A stretch of 19,523 nt of DNA. Source: Macondimonas sp035325645. GTDB lineage: Bacteria; Pseudomonadota; Gammaproteobacteria; UBA5335. Below are positions 13,481-19,523 of the stretch, piece after piece; the stretch's first letter is position 1, and the number at the start of each line of letters is the position of its first letter. Location: assembly GCA_035325645.1 (NCBI GenBank), contig DAOKZK010000048.1, positions 1 to 19,523 on the forward strand, in the 5' to 3' direction. The notes under the pieces are model-generated. The model ran no database searches. It saw only the letters and a list, made by a program, of their open reading frames with translations, and was not told the DNA's origin. The position numbers were made by a program, and so were the translations under genes.

Positions 13481-14467
13481 ATGACCTTGCCTGATGATGA
13501 GTCCCTTGTTCCTGTCTCCGGAGATGCGGTTGCCTTCCATGTCCGGGCAGAGCGGGCGGGTCGTCGCCTCGACCAGATTCTGGCCGAGCGGTTCGCCGAT
13601 CACTCGCGCAGTCGTCTGGTCGACTGGATCAAAGGCGGCTGCGTTCAGGTTGACGGCCGTCCCTGCAAGCCCAGCGACCGCCTGCAATCGGGCCAGCACA
13701 TCACGGTGCGCTTCCCCGCGCCCACGCCGGCGATTCCGTTGCAGCCCGAGGTCATCGCCCTTGCCGTCGTCCACGAGGACGACGATCTGCTCATCATCGA
13801 CAAGCCGCCGGGCCTGGTGGTTCACCCCGGCGCCGGCAATCCGGGCGGAACACTGCAAAACGCCTTGCTCCACCATGCTCCCGCGCTGGTTCACCTGCCC
13901 CGGGCCGGGCTGGTGCATCGCCTCGACAAGGACACCTCGGGCCTGATGGTGGTGGCCAAGACGCTGACCAGCCATACCCGGCTCGTCAGCGCGCTGCAGG
14001 CACGGGAGATCCGCCGCGAGTACGACGCGGTGGTTATCGGCGCGCTGCTCGCTGGCGGCACGGTGGACGCGCCGCTGGGGCGCCATCCGCGCGACCGGCT
14101 GCGCATCGCGGTGCGGGAAGGTGGGCGAAACTCGGTCACCCACTACCGGGTGAGCGAACGTTACGCCCATCATACCCGCCTCACCCTGCGGCTGGAGACC
14201 GGACGAACGCACCAGATCCGCGTGCACATGGCGCACCTGGGATATCCGGTCCTGGGTGATCCCTTGTACGCGGGCCGCCTGCGGCTGCCGGCCGGCATCG
14301 ACCCGGCCCTGGCCGATGTCCTGCGGGGATTCAAACGCCAGGCGCTGCACGCCACGCGGCTGGGCCTCATCCATCCGGGAGACGGGTCGGAACGGGTCTG
14401 GGAGCGCTCGCCGCCGCCCGACATGCAGGCGCTGATCGCGGCGCTGCGGCAGCAGGGCGGCACATGA
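13481..14467 (+). CDS. rluD: 23S rRNA pseudouridine(1911/1915/1917) synthase
   Basis: RluD converts three uridines of helix 69 in 23S rRNA to pseudouridine. From ATG 13481 it has 328 residues, close to the 326 of Escherichia. It has an S4 domain (GRRLDQILAERFADHSRSRLVDWIKGGCVQVDG), then IIDKPPGLVVHPGAGN, the catalytic Asp in GLVHRLDKDTSGLMVVAK, the RLETGRTHQIRVHMAHLGYPVLGDPLY motif, and FKRQALHATRLGLIHP. An in-frame ATG at 13439 would add 14 residues (MKQIFWSITK...) unlike the family and in a promoter-like AT-rich stretch. Its TGA overlaps the pgeF start (ATGA). Confidence 0.95.
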   Translation: MTLPDDESLVPVSGDAVAFHVRAERAGRRLDQILAERFADHSRSRLVDWIKGGCVQVDGRPCKPSDRLQSGQHITVRFPAPTPAIPLQPEVIALAVVHEDDDLLIIDKPPGLVVHPGAGNPGGTLQNALLHHAPALVHLPRAGLVHRLDKDTSGLMVVAKTLTSHTRLVSALQAREIRREYDAVVIGALLAGGTVDAPLGRHPRDRLRIAVREGGRNSVTHYRVSERYAHHTRLTLRLETGRTHQIRVHMAHLGYPVLGDPLYAGRLRLPAGIDPALADVLRGFKRQALHATRLGLIHPGDGSERVWERSPPPDMQALIAALRQQGGT

Positions 14468-15264
14468 GCGGGACAGTCCGCGGTCTGGTTCAGCGAGGGG
14501 GAATGCCGCTGATCGTGCCTGATTGGCCGGCGCCGCCATCAATACACGCGGTGGCCACCACCCGCTTGGGCGGCGTGAGCACCGGCCCTTACGCCAGCTT
14601 CAACCTCGGCGATCACGTCGGCGACGATCCGGCGGCCGTGGCCGCGAACCGGAGGCTGCTGTCGGAGGCACTCGCCTTGCCGGCACCGCCTTTTTGGTTG
14701 CGCCAGGTGCACGGCACGCGCGTGGTGCGTGCCGGTCGCGGCGAATCTCTCCCCATTGAGGCCGACGGGTCCTGGACGGACGAGGCGGGTGTGGTGTGCG
14801 TCGTGGGAACGGCCGATTGCCTGCCGGTGCTGTTCTGCGATGCGGCCGGGACGCGTGTGGCCGCCGCGCACGCCGGCTGGCGCGGGCTGGCGGCGGGTGT
14901 GCTGGAAGCCACGGTCGCGGCGCTGGACGTGGTGTCGGACCACCTGCTGGTCTGGGTCGGCCCGGCCATCGGCGCGGCGGCCTTCGAGGTCGGGCCGGAG
15001 GTGCGCGAGGCCTTCCTCGACGTCGACCGGTCGGCTGAAACGGCCTTCCGCGGAGGTCCTGGCGATCGCTGGCTGACCGATCTGGCGCAGCTCGCGCGCC
15101 TGCGGCTGCAGCGGAGCGGCGTCACCCGCGTCTGGGGCGGGCATTGGTGCACGGCCGGCGATCCCGCGCGGTTCTATTCCTATCGCCGCGATGGTCGGAC
15201 CGGGCGCATGGCGACGCTGATCTGGCGTGAGCAGGAGGCGGGTGGCCGGGAGCCAGATGCATAA
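14464..15264 (+). CDS. pgeF: Peptidoglycan editing factor PgeF / YfiH multicopper-oxidase-like hydrolase
   Basis: A YfiH/PgeF-family protein (DUF152, laccase-like fold), known to prevent misincorporation of L-Ser into peptidoglycan and to have purine nucleoside phosphorylase or oxidase activity in vitro. The metal residues are present: His83 in RQVHGTRVV, Cys119 in GTADCLPVLFCD and His136 in AAHAGWRGLAAG, as well as WVGPAIGAAAFEVGPEVREAF and FYSYRRDGRTGRMATLIW. ATG 14464 overlaps the rluD stop and suggests coupling; ATG 14503, with GAGGGGGA just before it, fits the Escherichia N-terminus (LIVPDWPAP) equally well. Confidence 0.94.
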   Translation: MSGTVRGLVQRGGMPLIVPDWPAPPSIHAVATTRLGGVSTGPYASFNLGDHVGDDPAAVAANRRLLSEALALPAPPFWLRQVHGTRVVRAGRGESLPIEADGSWTDEAGVVCVVGTADCLPVLFCDAAGTRVAAAHAGWRGLAAGVLEATVAALDVVSDHLLVWVGPAIGAAAFEVGPEVREAFLDVDRSAETAFRGGPGDRWLTDLAQLARLRLQRSGVTRVWGGHWCTAGDPARFYSYRRDGRTGRMATLIWREQEAGGREPDA

Positions 15265-15265
15265 A

Positions 15266-15290
15266 TGGCTGCAGACGAGATCTGCAGCCA
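15266..15290. terminator. Hairpin after pgeF
   Basis: TGGCTGCAGA (15266-15275) and TCTGCAGCCA (15281-15290) form a perfect ten-base-pair stem with a five-base loop, two bases after the pgeF stop. It lacks a T-run and may serve both pgeF and the convergent small secreted protein gene. Confidence 0.5.
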
Positions 15291-15325
15291 CAGCAGGGAT
15301 CAATGCACCACGAATTTCGTAGGTC

Positions 15326-15691
15326 TTAGAAGCTGACGCGGTAGCGATGAACGAACGAGACGTCGATGGGATCCCAGTTGCCGGAGCCGGAGGCACCGAT
15401 GCTGTTCCCCGTGTAGTTTCCCGTCGCGGAGACCGACCACGCGGGGAAAATTTCCCAGTTCCAGTCCAGTGTGGTCTTGAAGCCACCGACATCCGGGCTC
15501 ACATCGTAGGAGAACGGCACGTGATAGGGGTTGAGCGCCAGATTCGCGCTATAGGTAAAAAGCTGGCCTTGCAAGGTCTTTTGGCCATGGACGGTCGACA
15601 GATCGGCTTCGTTCATGTCTTTCATGGCAGCTTGGGAGACGACGGGGGCAGCGGCCAACAGGCCAAGCATCATCAGGGACTTGATATTCAT
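15326..15691 (-). CDS. Small secreted protein of unknown function
   Basis: A 121-residue protein with a clear Sec signal peptide (MNIKSLMMLGLLAAAPVVSQA, cleavage after about residue 21). It continues with MKDMNEADLSTVHGQ, an ELSxVxGQ-like segment seen just after the signal peptide in several gammaproteobacterial exported proteins of unknown role. The remainder is rich in aromatic, Gly, Ser and Asn residues in alternating patterns (WSVSATGNYTGNSIGASGSGNW) and ends SFVHRYRVSF with a terminal Phe, suggesting beta structure and perhaps outer-membrane association. I do not recognise the family. It has its own promoter at 15769-15797 and no operon partner. Confidence 0.75.
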   Translation of the reverse strand: MNIKSLMMLGLLAAAPVVSQAAMKDMNEADLSTVHGQKTLQGQLFTYSANLALNPYHVPFSYDVSPDVGGFKTTLDWNWEIFPAWSVSATGNYTGNSIGASGSGNWDPIDVSFVHRYRVSF

Positions 15692-15768
15692 ATCAGATTC
15701 CTCGATAGAGTGATTCCTAGGTTTTGGGCGACGTTCCGGGCACGTCAGACATGCTGGACGGCGGAAGC

Positions 15769-15797
15769 AACATATTCCAAGCAGATAGTCAAGTCAA
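15769..15797 (-). promoter_or_regulatory. Promoter of the small secreted protein gene
   Basis: On the minus strand, TTGACT (15797-15792) and TATGTT (15774-15769) have a 17-base spacer. A second TTGACT overlaps the first by one base (15792-15787). The leader before the ATG at 15691 is about 70 bases. Confidence 0.6.
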
Positions 15798-16010
15798 TGA
15801 CGGAATGGTGAACGTTTCTTGCGTCCTAGCCTTTCACCCGGTAAGCCGGATTGTCGAAGTTTGTTAATTAGTTACCAACCGTTAGTGAGGATATGAGTCA
15901 AGTCTTTTTGGTAGCTGATTGCTGCGTCGAGGCCGCCATCCGAAGCGGAAAGCCGGAAGCCTGCGGTCAGCCGCACTGCCAGTTCGGGCCACCGGTCGCT
16001 GGACGAAGCC

Positions 16011-16046
16011 CAAAAAACGAGAGGGATGGAGGCGAACCTCCATCCC
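16011..16046 (-). terminator. Strong rho-independent terminator with UUCG loop
   Basis: On the minus strand, GGGATGGAGG, loop TTCG and CCTCCATCCC form a perfect ten-base-pair stem capped by the very stable UUCG tetraloop, followed by TCTCG and a run of six T. It ends transcription of the truncated gene at 16074-16151. Confidence 0.88.
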
Positions 16047-16073
16047 CGCGATCGCCGTTCGACGTTTTCGTGT

Positions 16074-16151
16074 TTACTTGTTGCGCACGAACGTGCTGCC
16101 GGCGCTGATGCTGAAGCCGCCGGTGTAGGAAATATTGCGGGCAGCATTCAG
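16074..16151 (-). pseudogene. C-terminal stub of a gene cut by the IS3-type element
   Basis: The last 25 or so codons of a leftward gene remain, ending NISYTGGFSISAGSTFVRNK-stop, directly before a strong terminator. The reading frame enters the IS terminus at 16152, so the IS insertion removed or separated the rest. The Gly/Ser-rich alternating pattern resembles an exported beta-rich protein, but the stub is too short to identify. The matching 5' part is not recognised on the other side of the IS. Confidence 0.5.
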
Positions 16152-16220
16152 TGACCTGCCGGGGGATTTTCGGTCCGGTTGGAAGTTGAGAGGATGGCTC
16201 CCGACGAAAGCGAGGAGCCC

Positions 16221-16484
16221 ATGCGCAAGTCCCGATTCACCGAAGAACAGATGGTCAAGATTCTGCGGGAGGCCGACCGGTCTCCCGTGGCAGAGGTGGC
16301 CAGGAAGCACGGCGTCAGCGAGCAGAGCCTGTACCTGTGGCGCAAGCGCTACGGGCAGTTGGAGGCGGCCGATGTGAAGCAGCTGCGCACCCTGCAGCAG
16401 GAAAACGCCCGACTGAAGAAGCTGCTTGCGGAGCGTGACCTCGAGATCGAGGTCATGAAGGAGATCACCGCAAAAAAGTGGTGA
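16221..16484 (+). CDS. IS3-family transposase OrfA
   Basis: An 87-residue OrfA from ATG 16221: MRKSRFTEEQMVKILREAD, a helix-turn-helix (VAEVARKHGVSEQSLYLWRKRYG), then a leucine-zipper-like coiled coil (LRTLQQENARLKKLLAERDLEIEVMKEI). Length and layout are complete for the IS3 family (HTH_Tnp_1). An in-frame ATG at 16179 would add 14 unconserved residues. Its own orfB is present only as an N-terminal stub, so the usual OrfAB fusion protein cannot be made from this element. Confidence 0.92.
   Translation: MRKSRFTEEQMVKILREADRSPVAEVARKHGVSEQSLYLWRKRYGQLEAADVKQLRTLQQENARLKKLLAERDLEIEVMKEITAKKW
16472..16478 (+). promoter_or_regulatory. -1 frameshift slippery site A-AAA-AAG
   Basis: AAAAAAG lies in the orfA frame as GCA-AAA-AAG-TGG-TGA, six bases before the stop. 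A -1 slip enters the frame that encodes the orfB N-terminus (VVSAPARRALVPGMVERG). This is the classic IS3-family frameshift signal. Confidence 0.75.
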
Positions 16485-16578
16485 GCGCGCCGGCACGGCG
16501 CGCACTGGTTCCGGGGATGGTCGAACGTGGCATCAGCGCCCGGCGGGCCTGCTCGCTGCTGGGCGTGTCGCGCTCGAC
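16478..16578 (+). pseudogene. N-terminal stub of the first element's OrfB
   Basis: The -1 frame after orfA encodes VVSAPARRALVPGMVERGISARRACSLLGVSRSTW, the conserved helix-turn-helix start of IS3-family OrfB. Similarity stops at Trp, about position 16578, where the sequence of a second element begins. The catalytic domain of this OrfB is missing. Confidence 0.8.
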
Positions 16579-16743
16579 ATGGGGGCCGAGAACGCCAAGC
16601 TCAAGCGAATGTACGCGGAGCTCGCCCTCGACAACGCCGCGATGAAGGATCTGATCGCAAAAAACTGTAGGCCCGGCGCAGAAGCGCGACGCCGTGCGCT
16701 TCCTCCTCGAAGAGCACCAGCGGCCGTTGCGTCGGTCCTGTGA
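16579..16743 (+). pseudogene. C-terminal fragment of a second IS3-type OrfA
   Basis: The frame GAENAKLKRMYAELALDNAAMKDLIAKN is the end of the coiled coil of a different IS3 OrfA subgroup. Its normal stop would be expected just after an AAAAAAG slippery run, but here the run reads AAAAAAC and the frame runs on to 16743. The downstream orfB is in the +1 frame relative to this orfA instead of -1, so one base appears to have been lost at the slippery site. Confidence 0.7.
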
Positions 16744-17518
16744 CAGGGTCGGGCTATCCCGGGCGGCGTGGTACCGGCCGCCACTGGACTGGACGGTCCG
16801 CGACACCGAGATCATCTCGGCGCTGGCCGAACTGGTCAAAGACCGGCCGGCCAGAGGCTTCTGGAAATGCCGAAAGCTGCTGCGGCGGCGCCGGCCCGAA
16901 TGGAACCACAAGCGCATCTATCGGGTTTACAAGGCCATGGGATTGAACCGCCGCCGCATTGCCAAGCGTCGCCTACCAAAGCGCGAGCGTGTGCCACTGT
17001 ATGTGCCGCGGACGCCGGACTCCGTGTGGTCGGCGGATTTCATGTCCGACGCGCTCGCGTGCGGGCGTCGGTTCCGGACGTTCAACGTCGAGGACGACTT
17101 CAATCGCGAAGCGCTGCACATCGAGGTCGACACATCAATTTCCTCCCTGCGTCTGGTCCGGATCTTCCAGCGGCTCCAACGCGAGCGGGGCCTGCCGCAG
17201 GTGCTGCGAACCGACAACGGCCCGGAGTTCCTGGGTGAGGACTTCACCGAGTGGGCCAAGGACCAAGGCATGGCGATCCAATACATCCAACCCGGCCAGC
17301 CGAACCAGAACGCCACCATCGAGCGGTTCAACCGCACCTTCCGGGAGGAGGTACTCGACCAGTACCTCTTCCGGCGCCTCGAAGACGTGCGCGAGGCCGC
17401 TTGGCGGTGGATGCTCGAGTACAACGAGCAGCGACCCCACGATTCCCTCGGCGATCTGACGCCCGTCGAGGTCCGCCAGAAATACGAGGAAAGTTCTACT
17501 TTCGCTTTGTGTGCTTGA
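16694..17518 (+). CDS. IS3-family transposase OrfB
   Basis: A 274-residue OrfB from GTG 16694; the frame is open from 16655 (VGPAQKRDAVRF...), so in the intact element it was reached by frameshifting. It has an N-terminal helix-turn-helix (LRRSCDRVGLSRAAWYRPP), HTH_21 (LVKDRPARGFWKCRKLLRRRRPEWNHKRIYRVYKAMG), and then the DDE domain. The catalytic residues are in SVWSADFMSD (first Asp), LRTDNGPEF (second Asp) and QNATIERFNRTFR (Glu). All are intact, so the protein could be active if expressed from the GTG. It ends with HDSLGDLTPVEVRQKYEE plus a short unconserved tail. Confidence 0.9.
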   Translation: MRFLLEEHQRPLRRSCDRVGLSRAAWYRPPLDWTVRDTEIISALAELVKDRPARGFWKCRKLLRRRRPEWNHKRIYRVYKAMGLNRRRIAKRRLPKRERVPLYVPRTPDSVWSADFMSDALACGRRFRTFNVEDDFNREALHIEVDTSISSLRLVRIFQRLQRERGLPQVLRTDNGPEFLGEDFTEWAKDQGMAIQYIQPGQPNQNATIERFNRTFREEVLDQYLFRRLEDVREAAWRWMLEYNEQRPHDSLGDLTPVEVRQKYEESSTFALCA

Positions 17519-17523
17519 CGGGG

Positions 17524-17610
17524 AAGCTTACGATTGCGGCCTTCGCTCGTCTGGTGAAGGACCGTTCAGCCCGCGGCTCTTGGAAGTGCTACGCCCTAGA
17601 CTATGCTTGA
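17524..17610 (+). pseudogene. Decayed fragment of another IS3 OrfB
   Basis: Immediately after the element, one frame reads LTIAAFARLVKDRSARGSWKCYA and then stops. It aligns with ISALAELVKDRPARGFWKCRK of the adjacent OrfB (16812-16880) at about 65% identity, so it is a short relic of a related but different transposase. It shows that IS3-type elements have inserted here repeatedly. Confidence 0.65.
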
Positions 17611-17654
17611 ATCGTCATTCCGGCCGGAGGGCCGACGCGCCCAAGGAGCAAACC

Positions 17655-17843
17655 ATGCGAGCAGCCATCCGGATCATCGGCATCTTGGCCCTGTTGCTGG
17701 GCATCTGGTGGATTCTGCAGGGCACCGGCCTCGCGCCGGTCGGCTTCATGGCCAACCAGATGCCATGGGCCTATCGTGGTATGGGACTCCTCGTCACCGG
17801 CGCGGTGCTGCTGCTGTTCGCGCGCCAGAACCGGTCACGATAG
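17655..17843 (+). CDS. Small two-helix membrane protein
   Basis: A 62-residue protein with two predicted membrane helices, residues 5-21 (IRIIGILALLLGIWWIL) and 41-56 (RGMGLLVTGAVLLLFA), joined by the loop QGTGLAPVGFMANQMPWAY. The WILQGTGLxPVGFM segment is conserved in small uncharacterised membrane proteins of many proteobacteria; function unknown. AAGGAG lies six bases before ATG 17655. A hairpin follows 38 bases after the stop. Confidence 0.78.
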   Translation: MRAAIRIIGILALLLGIWWILQGTGLAPVGFMANQMPWAYRGMGLLVTGAVLLLFARQNRSR

Positions 17844-17881
17844 ATCCAGACGCCGGGCGGTCCTGAATGCTACGGCTGACC

Positions 17882-17904
17882 AAGCCCGTTTCGGGAAACG
17901 GCTT
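17882..17904 (+). terminator. Hairpin after the small membrane protein gene
   Basis: AAGCCCGTTT and AAACGGCTT pair around CGGG with one bulged C. A short T-run (GGCTTTCCC) follows. Probably a weak terminator between the convergent small membrane protein and OpgC-family genes. Confidence 0.4.
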
Positions 17905-17940
17905 TCCCATCGCATATGGGGCCGCGCACAACTCGCCGCA

Positions 17941-19053
17941 TCAGGCGAAGCCGACTCTGATCTTTTTGACACGCCGGTGAATCCTTGCCGTCGCAAACAA
18001 GGCTCCTATCCCGACCACCATGACCAACAGGCCGACATAACCACCAAGCGGCTCGTCGAACTGTCCCACGAAGCAAAGCAACAGCAAGGTCGTCGCGATG
18101 TGGACGACGAACACCCATTGTGAGGACTGACCAAGCCTCTCGATCGGAAGCATGCGCAATCCCGATAATGTTTCTTTCGTCCCGAACAGGATGCAGACTA
18201 TGACTGATAGATTGATTACACGGACAGGCGATAAAGTCCATTTGTCAATCCATAAAAAATGCCATAAAGGATCGGAAAACCCAGAGGGCCCGCTCCAAAG
18301 ACGCCACAGAAAGAACAAACCGAAGATTGCAAACGAAGCCATCAAAACGCTCGGCATGCTCACCAGGACACGGGAAAGCTTGAAACGGCCATCAGCCCCG
18401 AACCAAACTCCTAAGACCCACAGGAACTGCCAAGCGAACAAGTCAAAAGCTCCTGTCGCGGAAACCGGTATGCGCCACCCAAAAGAATTGATAAGAAAAG
18501 AATAAAACTGGACTCTAAGACCAAATTGAGCAAGCACCCAGATGACGAAGCTCACGCCGAGAATGGCGTACCAACCCCAGAGAGACGCCAATCTCATGAC
18601 AACTGGCGTGCAAAGAAAAAACAACACATACATCGGAAGGATATCGAGCAATGGAGGCTGGTAAGCCAGAATGACAGCTGCGATTGCTGCTTCCTGTGGA
18701 TTGAGGAAATAGAAATCCAGAAGATTCAGTACAGCCGGCGTCTGGTACGTGGTCGCAATCCGCGCCACCAGCGTGAAAGCGAGAACCAGAAGCGCGATGT
18801 GAAACAGATATAGGCGCATGGCTCGCCCCATGAGCCAGCGGGTGGCCGCGATGAAGCCGGATCGATCCTGCTGAACAAGAAAGATATTTCCTACCAGAAA
18901 TGCAGACAGGAAAACAAATCCCTCTGCTGCCGAAACAAATCCCAGTGGCTGACCAATTCGCTCTGACCAGCTGGTCGGAAGGTGAACCATGGCCATCATC
19001 AAAAGCAATAACCCGCGCAGGAGATCAAGCCCGGAATTTCTCTGCAACGGCAT
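17941..19053 (-). CDS. OpgC-family membrane protein (acyltransferase-like)
   Basis: A 370-residue polytopic inner-membrane protein with about ten helices. The N-terminus RNSGLDLLRGLLLLMMAMVHLPTSW and AEGFVFLSAFLVGNIF match the OpgC family; OpgC of enterobacteria adds succinyl groups to osmoregulated periplasmic glucans. Other parallels are MGRAMRLYLFHIALL and PLLDILPMYVLFFLCTPVVMRL. I chose ATG 19053; an upstream frame to 19101 adds 16 unconserved residues. No glucan-synthesis genes (opgG/opgH) adjoin it, so the substrate is unknown. GC content is markedly lower than in the central region (about 45% in the line sampled, against 60% or more), and IS fragments flank it, which suggests acquisition by transfer. 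Confidence 0.85.
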   Translation of the reverse strand: MPLQRNSGLDLLRGLLLLMMAMVHLPTSWSERIGQPLGFVSAAEGFVFLSAFLVGNIFLVQQDRSGFIAATRWLMGRAMRLYLFHIALLVLAFTLVARIATTYQTPAVLNLLDFYFLNPQEAAIAAVILAYQPPLLDILPMYVLFFLCTPVVMRLASLWGWYAILGVSFVIWVLAQFGLRVQFYSFLINSFGWRIPVSATGAFDLFAWQFLWVLGVWFGADGRFKLSRVLVSMPSVLMASFAIFGLFFLWRLWSGPSGFSDPLWHFLWIDKWTLSPVRVINLSVIVCILFGTKETLSGLRMLPIERLGQSSQWVFVVHIATTLLLLCFVGQFDEPLGGYVGLLVMVVGIGALFATARIHRRVKKIRVGFA

Positions 19054-19225
19054 AAGGGTTGGTCCTTGTGGTGCCTTCGGCAGCAGTCTCGCTCCCGCCA
19101 ATAAAGCGAAAGCTTAAGGCAATGCTGATCAGCCGGCTACGATGCTCGCGTACGCTGCACAACCCCCCCGAACCCTTCGATTGATCCGCTGATGGCGGTA
19201 TCCGTGGCCGTTTGGCTTCTTGGTG

Positions 19226-19414
19226 GGACGTCGGCGGGCCCGCGTCGAATATTCCTCTCGGGTCATCAAGCAGCAGTTCGGCTATTGGAAGGTCCGCTAT
19301 CGCGGCCTGGCCAAGAACACCGCCCAGATCATCACCCTGTTCGCCCTGTCGAACCTGTGGATGATGCGACGAAGCCTGCTGGCTGCTGCAGGGGAGTTGT
19401 GTAATGACCTGTAA
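19226..19414 (+). pseudogene. IS5-family transposase, C-terminal fragment
   Basis: The frame RRARVEYSSRVIKQQFGYWKVRYRGLAKNTAQIITLFALSNLWMMRRSLL is the C-terminal end of an IS5-type DDE transposase, with the third catalytic Glu in RVEYSSRVIKQQFG and the conserved YRGLAKN helix. Everything upstream of about 19226 is missing, so the gene is inactive. It ends CNDL-stop at the repeat 19401-19420. Confidence 0.85.
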
Positions 19415-19420
19415 TGACCC
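19401..19420. repeat. Tandem 10-base repeat at an IS junction
   Basis: GTAATGACCT is followed directly by GTAATGACCC. TGACC is a usual IS3-family terminus, so this is where the IS5 fragment and the leftward IS3 element at the right edge meet. The repeat may mark the outer end of that IS. Confidence 0.5.
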
Positions 19421-19437
19421 ATCGGCTTCTGCGCAGG

Positions 19438-19523
19438 TCAGGCCGCTAATTCATACGCCTTAGCGGGTGTCTTCATGCCGAGCGCCTGGTGCGGCTGGCG
19501 GTGGTTGTAGAACTGGATCCAGT
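19438..19523 (-). CDS. IS3-family transposase OrfB, C-terminal end (runs off the window)
   Basis: The minus-strand frame reads WIQFYNHRQPHQALGMKTPAKAYELAA-stop, the typical end of an IS3-family (IS150-like) OrfB: the YNHxRPHQALG motif follows the catalytic Glu. The upstream part lies beyond the right edge, so it is unknown whether the gene is intact. It differs from both other IS3-type transposases of the window. Confidence 0.85.
   Translation of the reverse strand, partial: WIQFYNHRQPHQALGMKTPAKAYELAA

Larger units (their letters stand above)
16152..17523 (+). mobile_element. Chimeric IS3-family element
   Basis: A rightward IS3-type element assembled from two different members. The left part (16152 to about 16578) starts TGACCTGCC and carries a full orfA, an A-AAA-AAG slippery site and the first codons of its orfB. 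At about 16578 the sequence switches to the end of a second, different orfA, followed by an almost complete second orfB ending at 17518. The right terminus is approximate (about 17523); no matching terminal repeat or target duplication was identified. Confidence 0.75.

Noticed and set aside
1..19523. CRISPR array
   Set aside because: No regularly spaced repeats of 25-40 bases were found; the only spaced repeats are the two 12-base operators at 1951-1992.

Overview
The window is a roughly 60-65% GC stretch of a proteobacterial chromosome, most likely from a gammaproteobacterium. The evidence is the divergent bamD/rluD pair followed by pgeF, purT of the Escherichia type, the mtnBCD methionine-salvage genes, and a tRNA-Thr(CGT) with an encoded CCA end. 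I cannot name the genus. An AmoC/PmoC-type membrane subunit suggests a lineage related to methane, ammonia or short-alkane oxidisers.

Layout from left to right. (1) 413-2558 is a mobile accessory cassette: a leftward, tightly overlapping operon of a Tn3-type serine resolvase and three small genes (76 aa, 87 aa, WGR domain). It is divergent from a rightward mazE-like/mazF-like toxin-antitoxin pair. The 195 bp between them hold a resolvase-site-like inverted repeat and a promoter flanked by two copies of GTTNCATGNAAC. No transposase gene is seen. (2) 2832-3325 is the 3' remnant of an IS3-family element. (3) 3624-4316 encodes a transglutaminase-like protein; a bidirectional terminator separates it from a solitary, convergent amoC/pmoC-like gene (4400-5176) that keeps all six metal-ligand positions. 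(4) 5350-15264 is ordinary chromosome: an RsuA-family pseudouridine synthase, purT divergent from mtnB-mtnC-mtnD, a DUF3775 gene broken by an amber codon, a CapA-family gene, tRNA-Thr, a methanethiol S-methyltransferase (mddA), a nitroreductase gene broken by TGA at an expected Trp, bamD, rluD and pgeF. (5) 15326-19523 is again accessory: a small secreted protein with a good promoter, the C-terminal stub of a gene cut by an IS, a chimeric IS3-family element built from two different elements, a further transposase relic, a small membrane protein, a lower-GC OpgC-family membrane protein, and IS5- and IS3-family fragments at the right edge.

How the genes may work together. MtnB, MtnC and MtnD are consecutive steps of methylthioadenosine recycling. 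The MtnD reaction releases formate, and the divergent neighbour PurT consumes formate for purine synthesis. MddA, about 2 kb away, methylates methanethiol to dimethyl sulfide, another methylthio-related reaction. The solitary AmoC/PmoC homologue has its own promoter-like element and no A or B subunit gene in the window, so it could be a spare or stress subunit of an oxygenase encoded elsewhere, or an independent copper-binding membrane protein. Everything was read by eye; no database search was possible.
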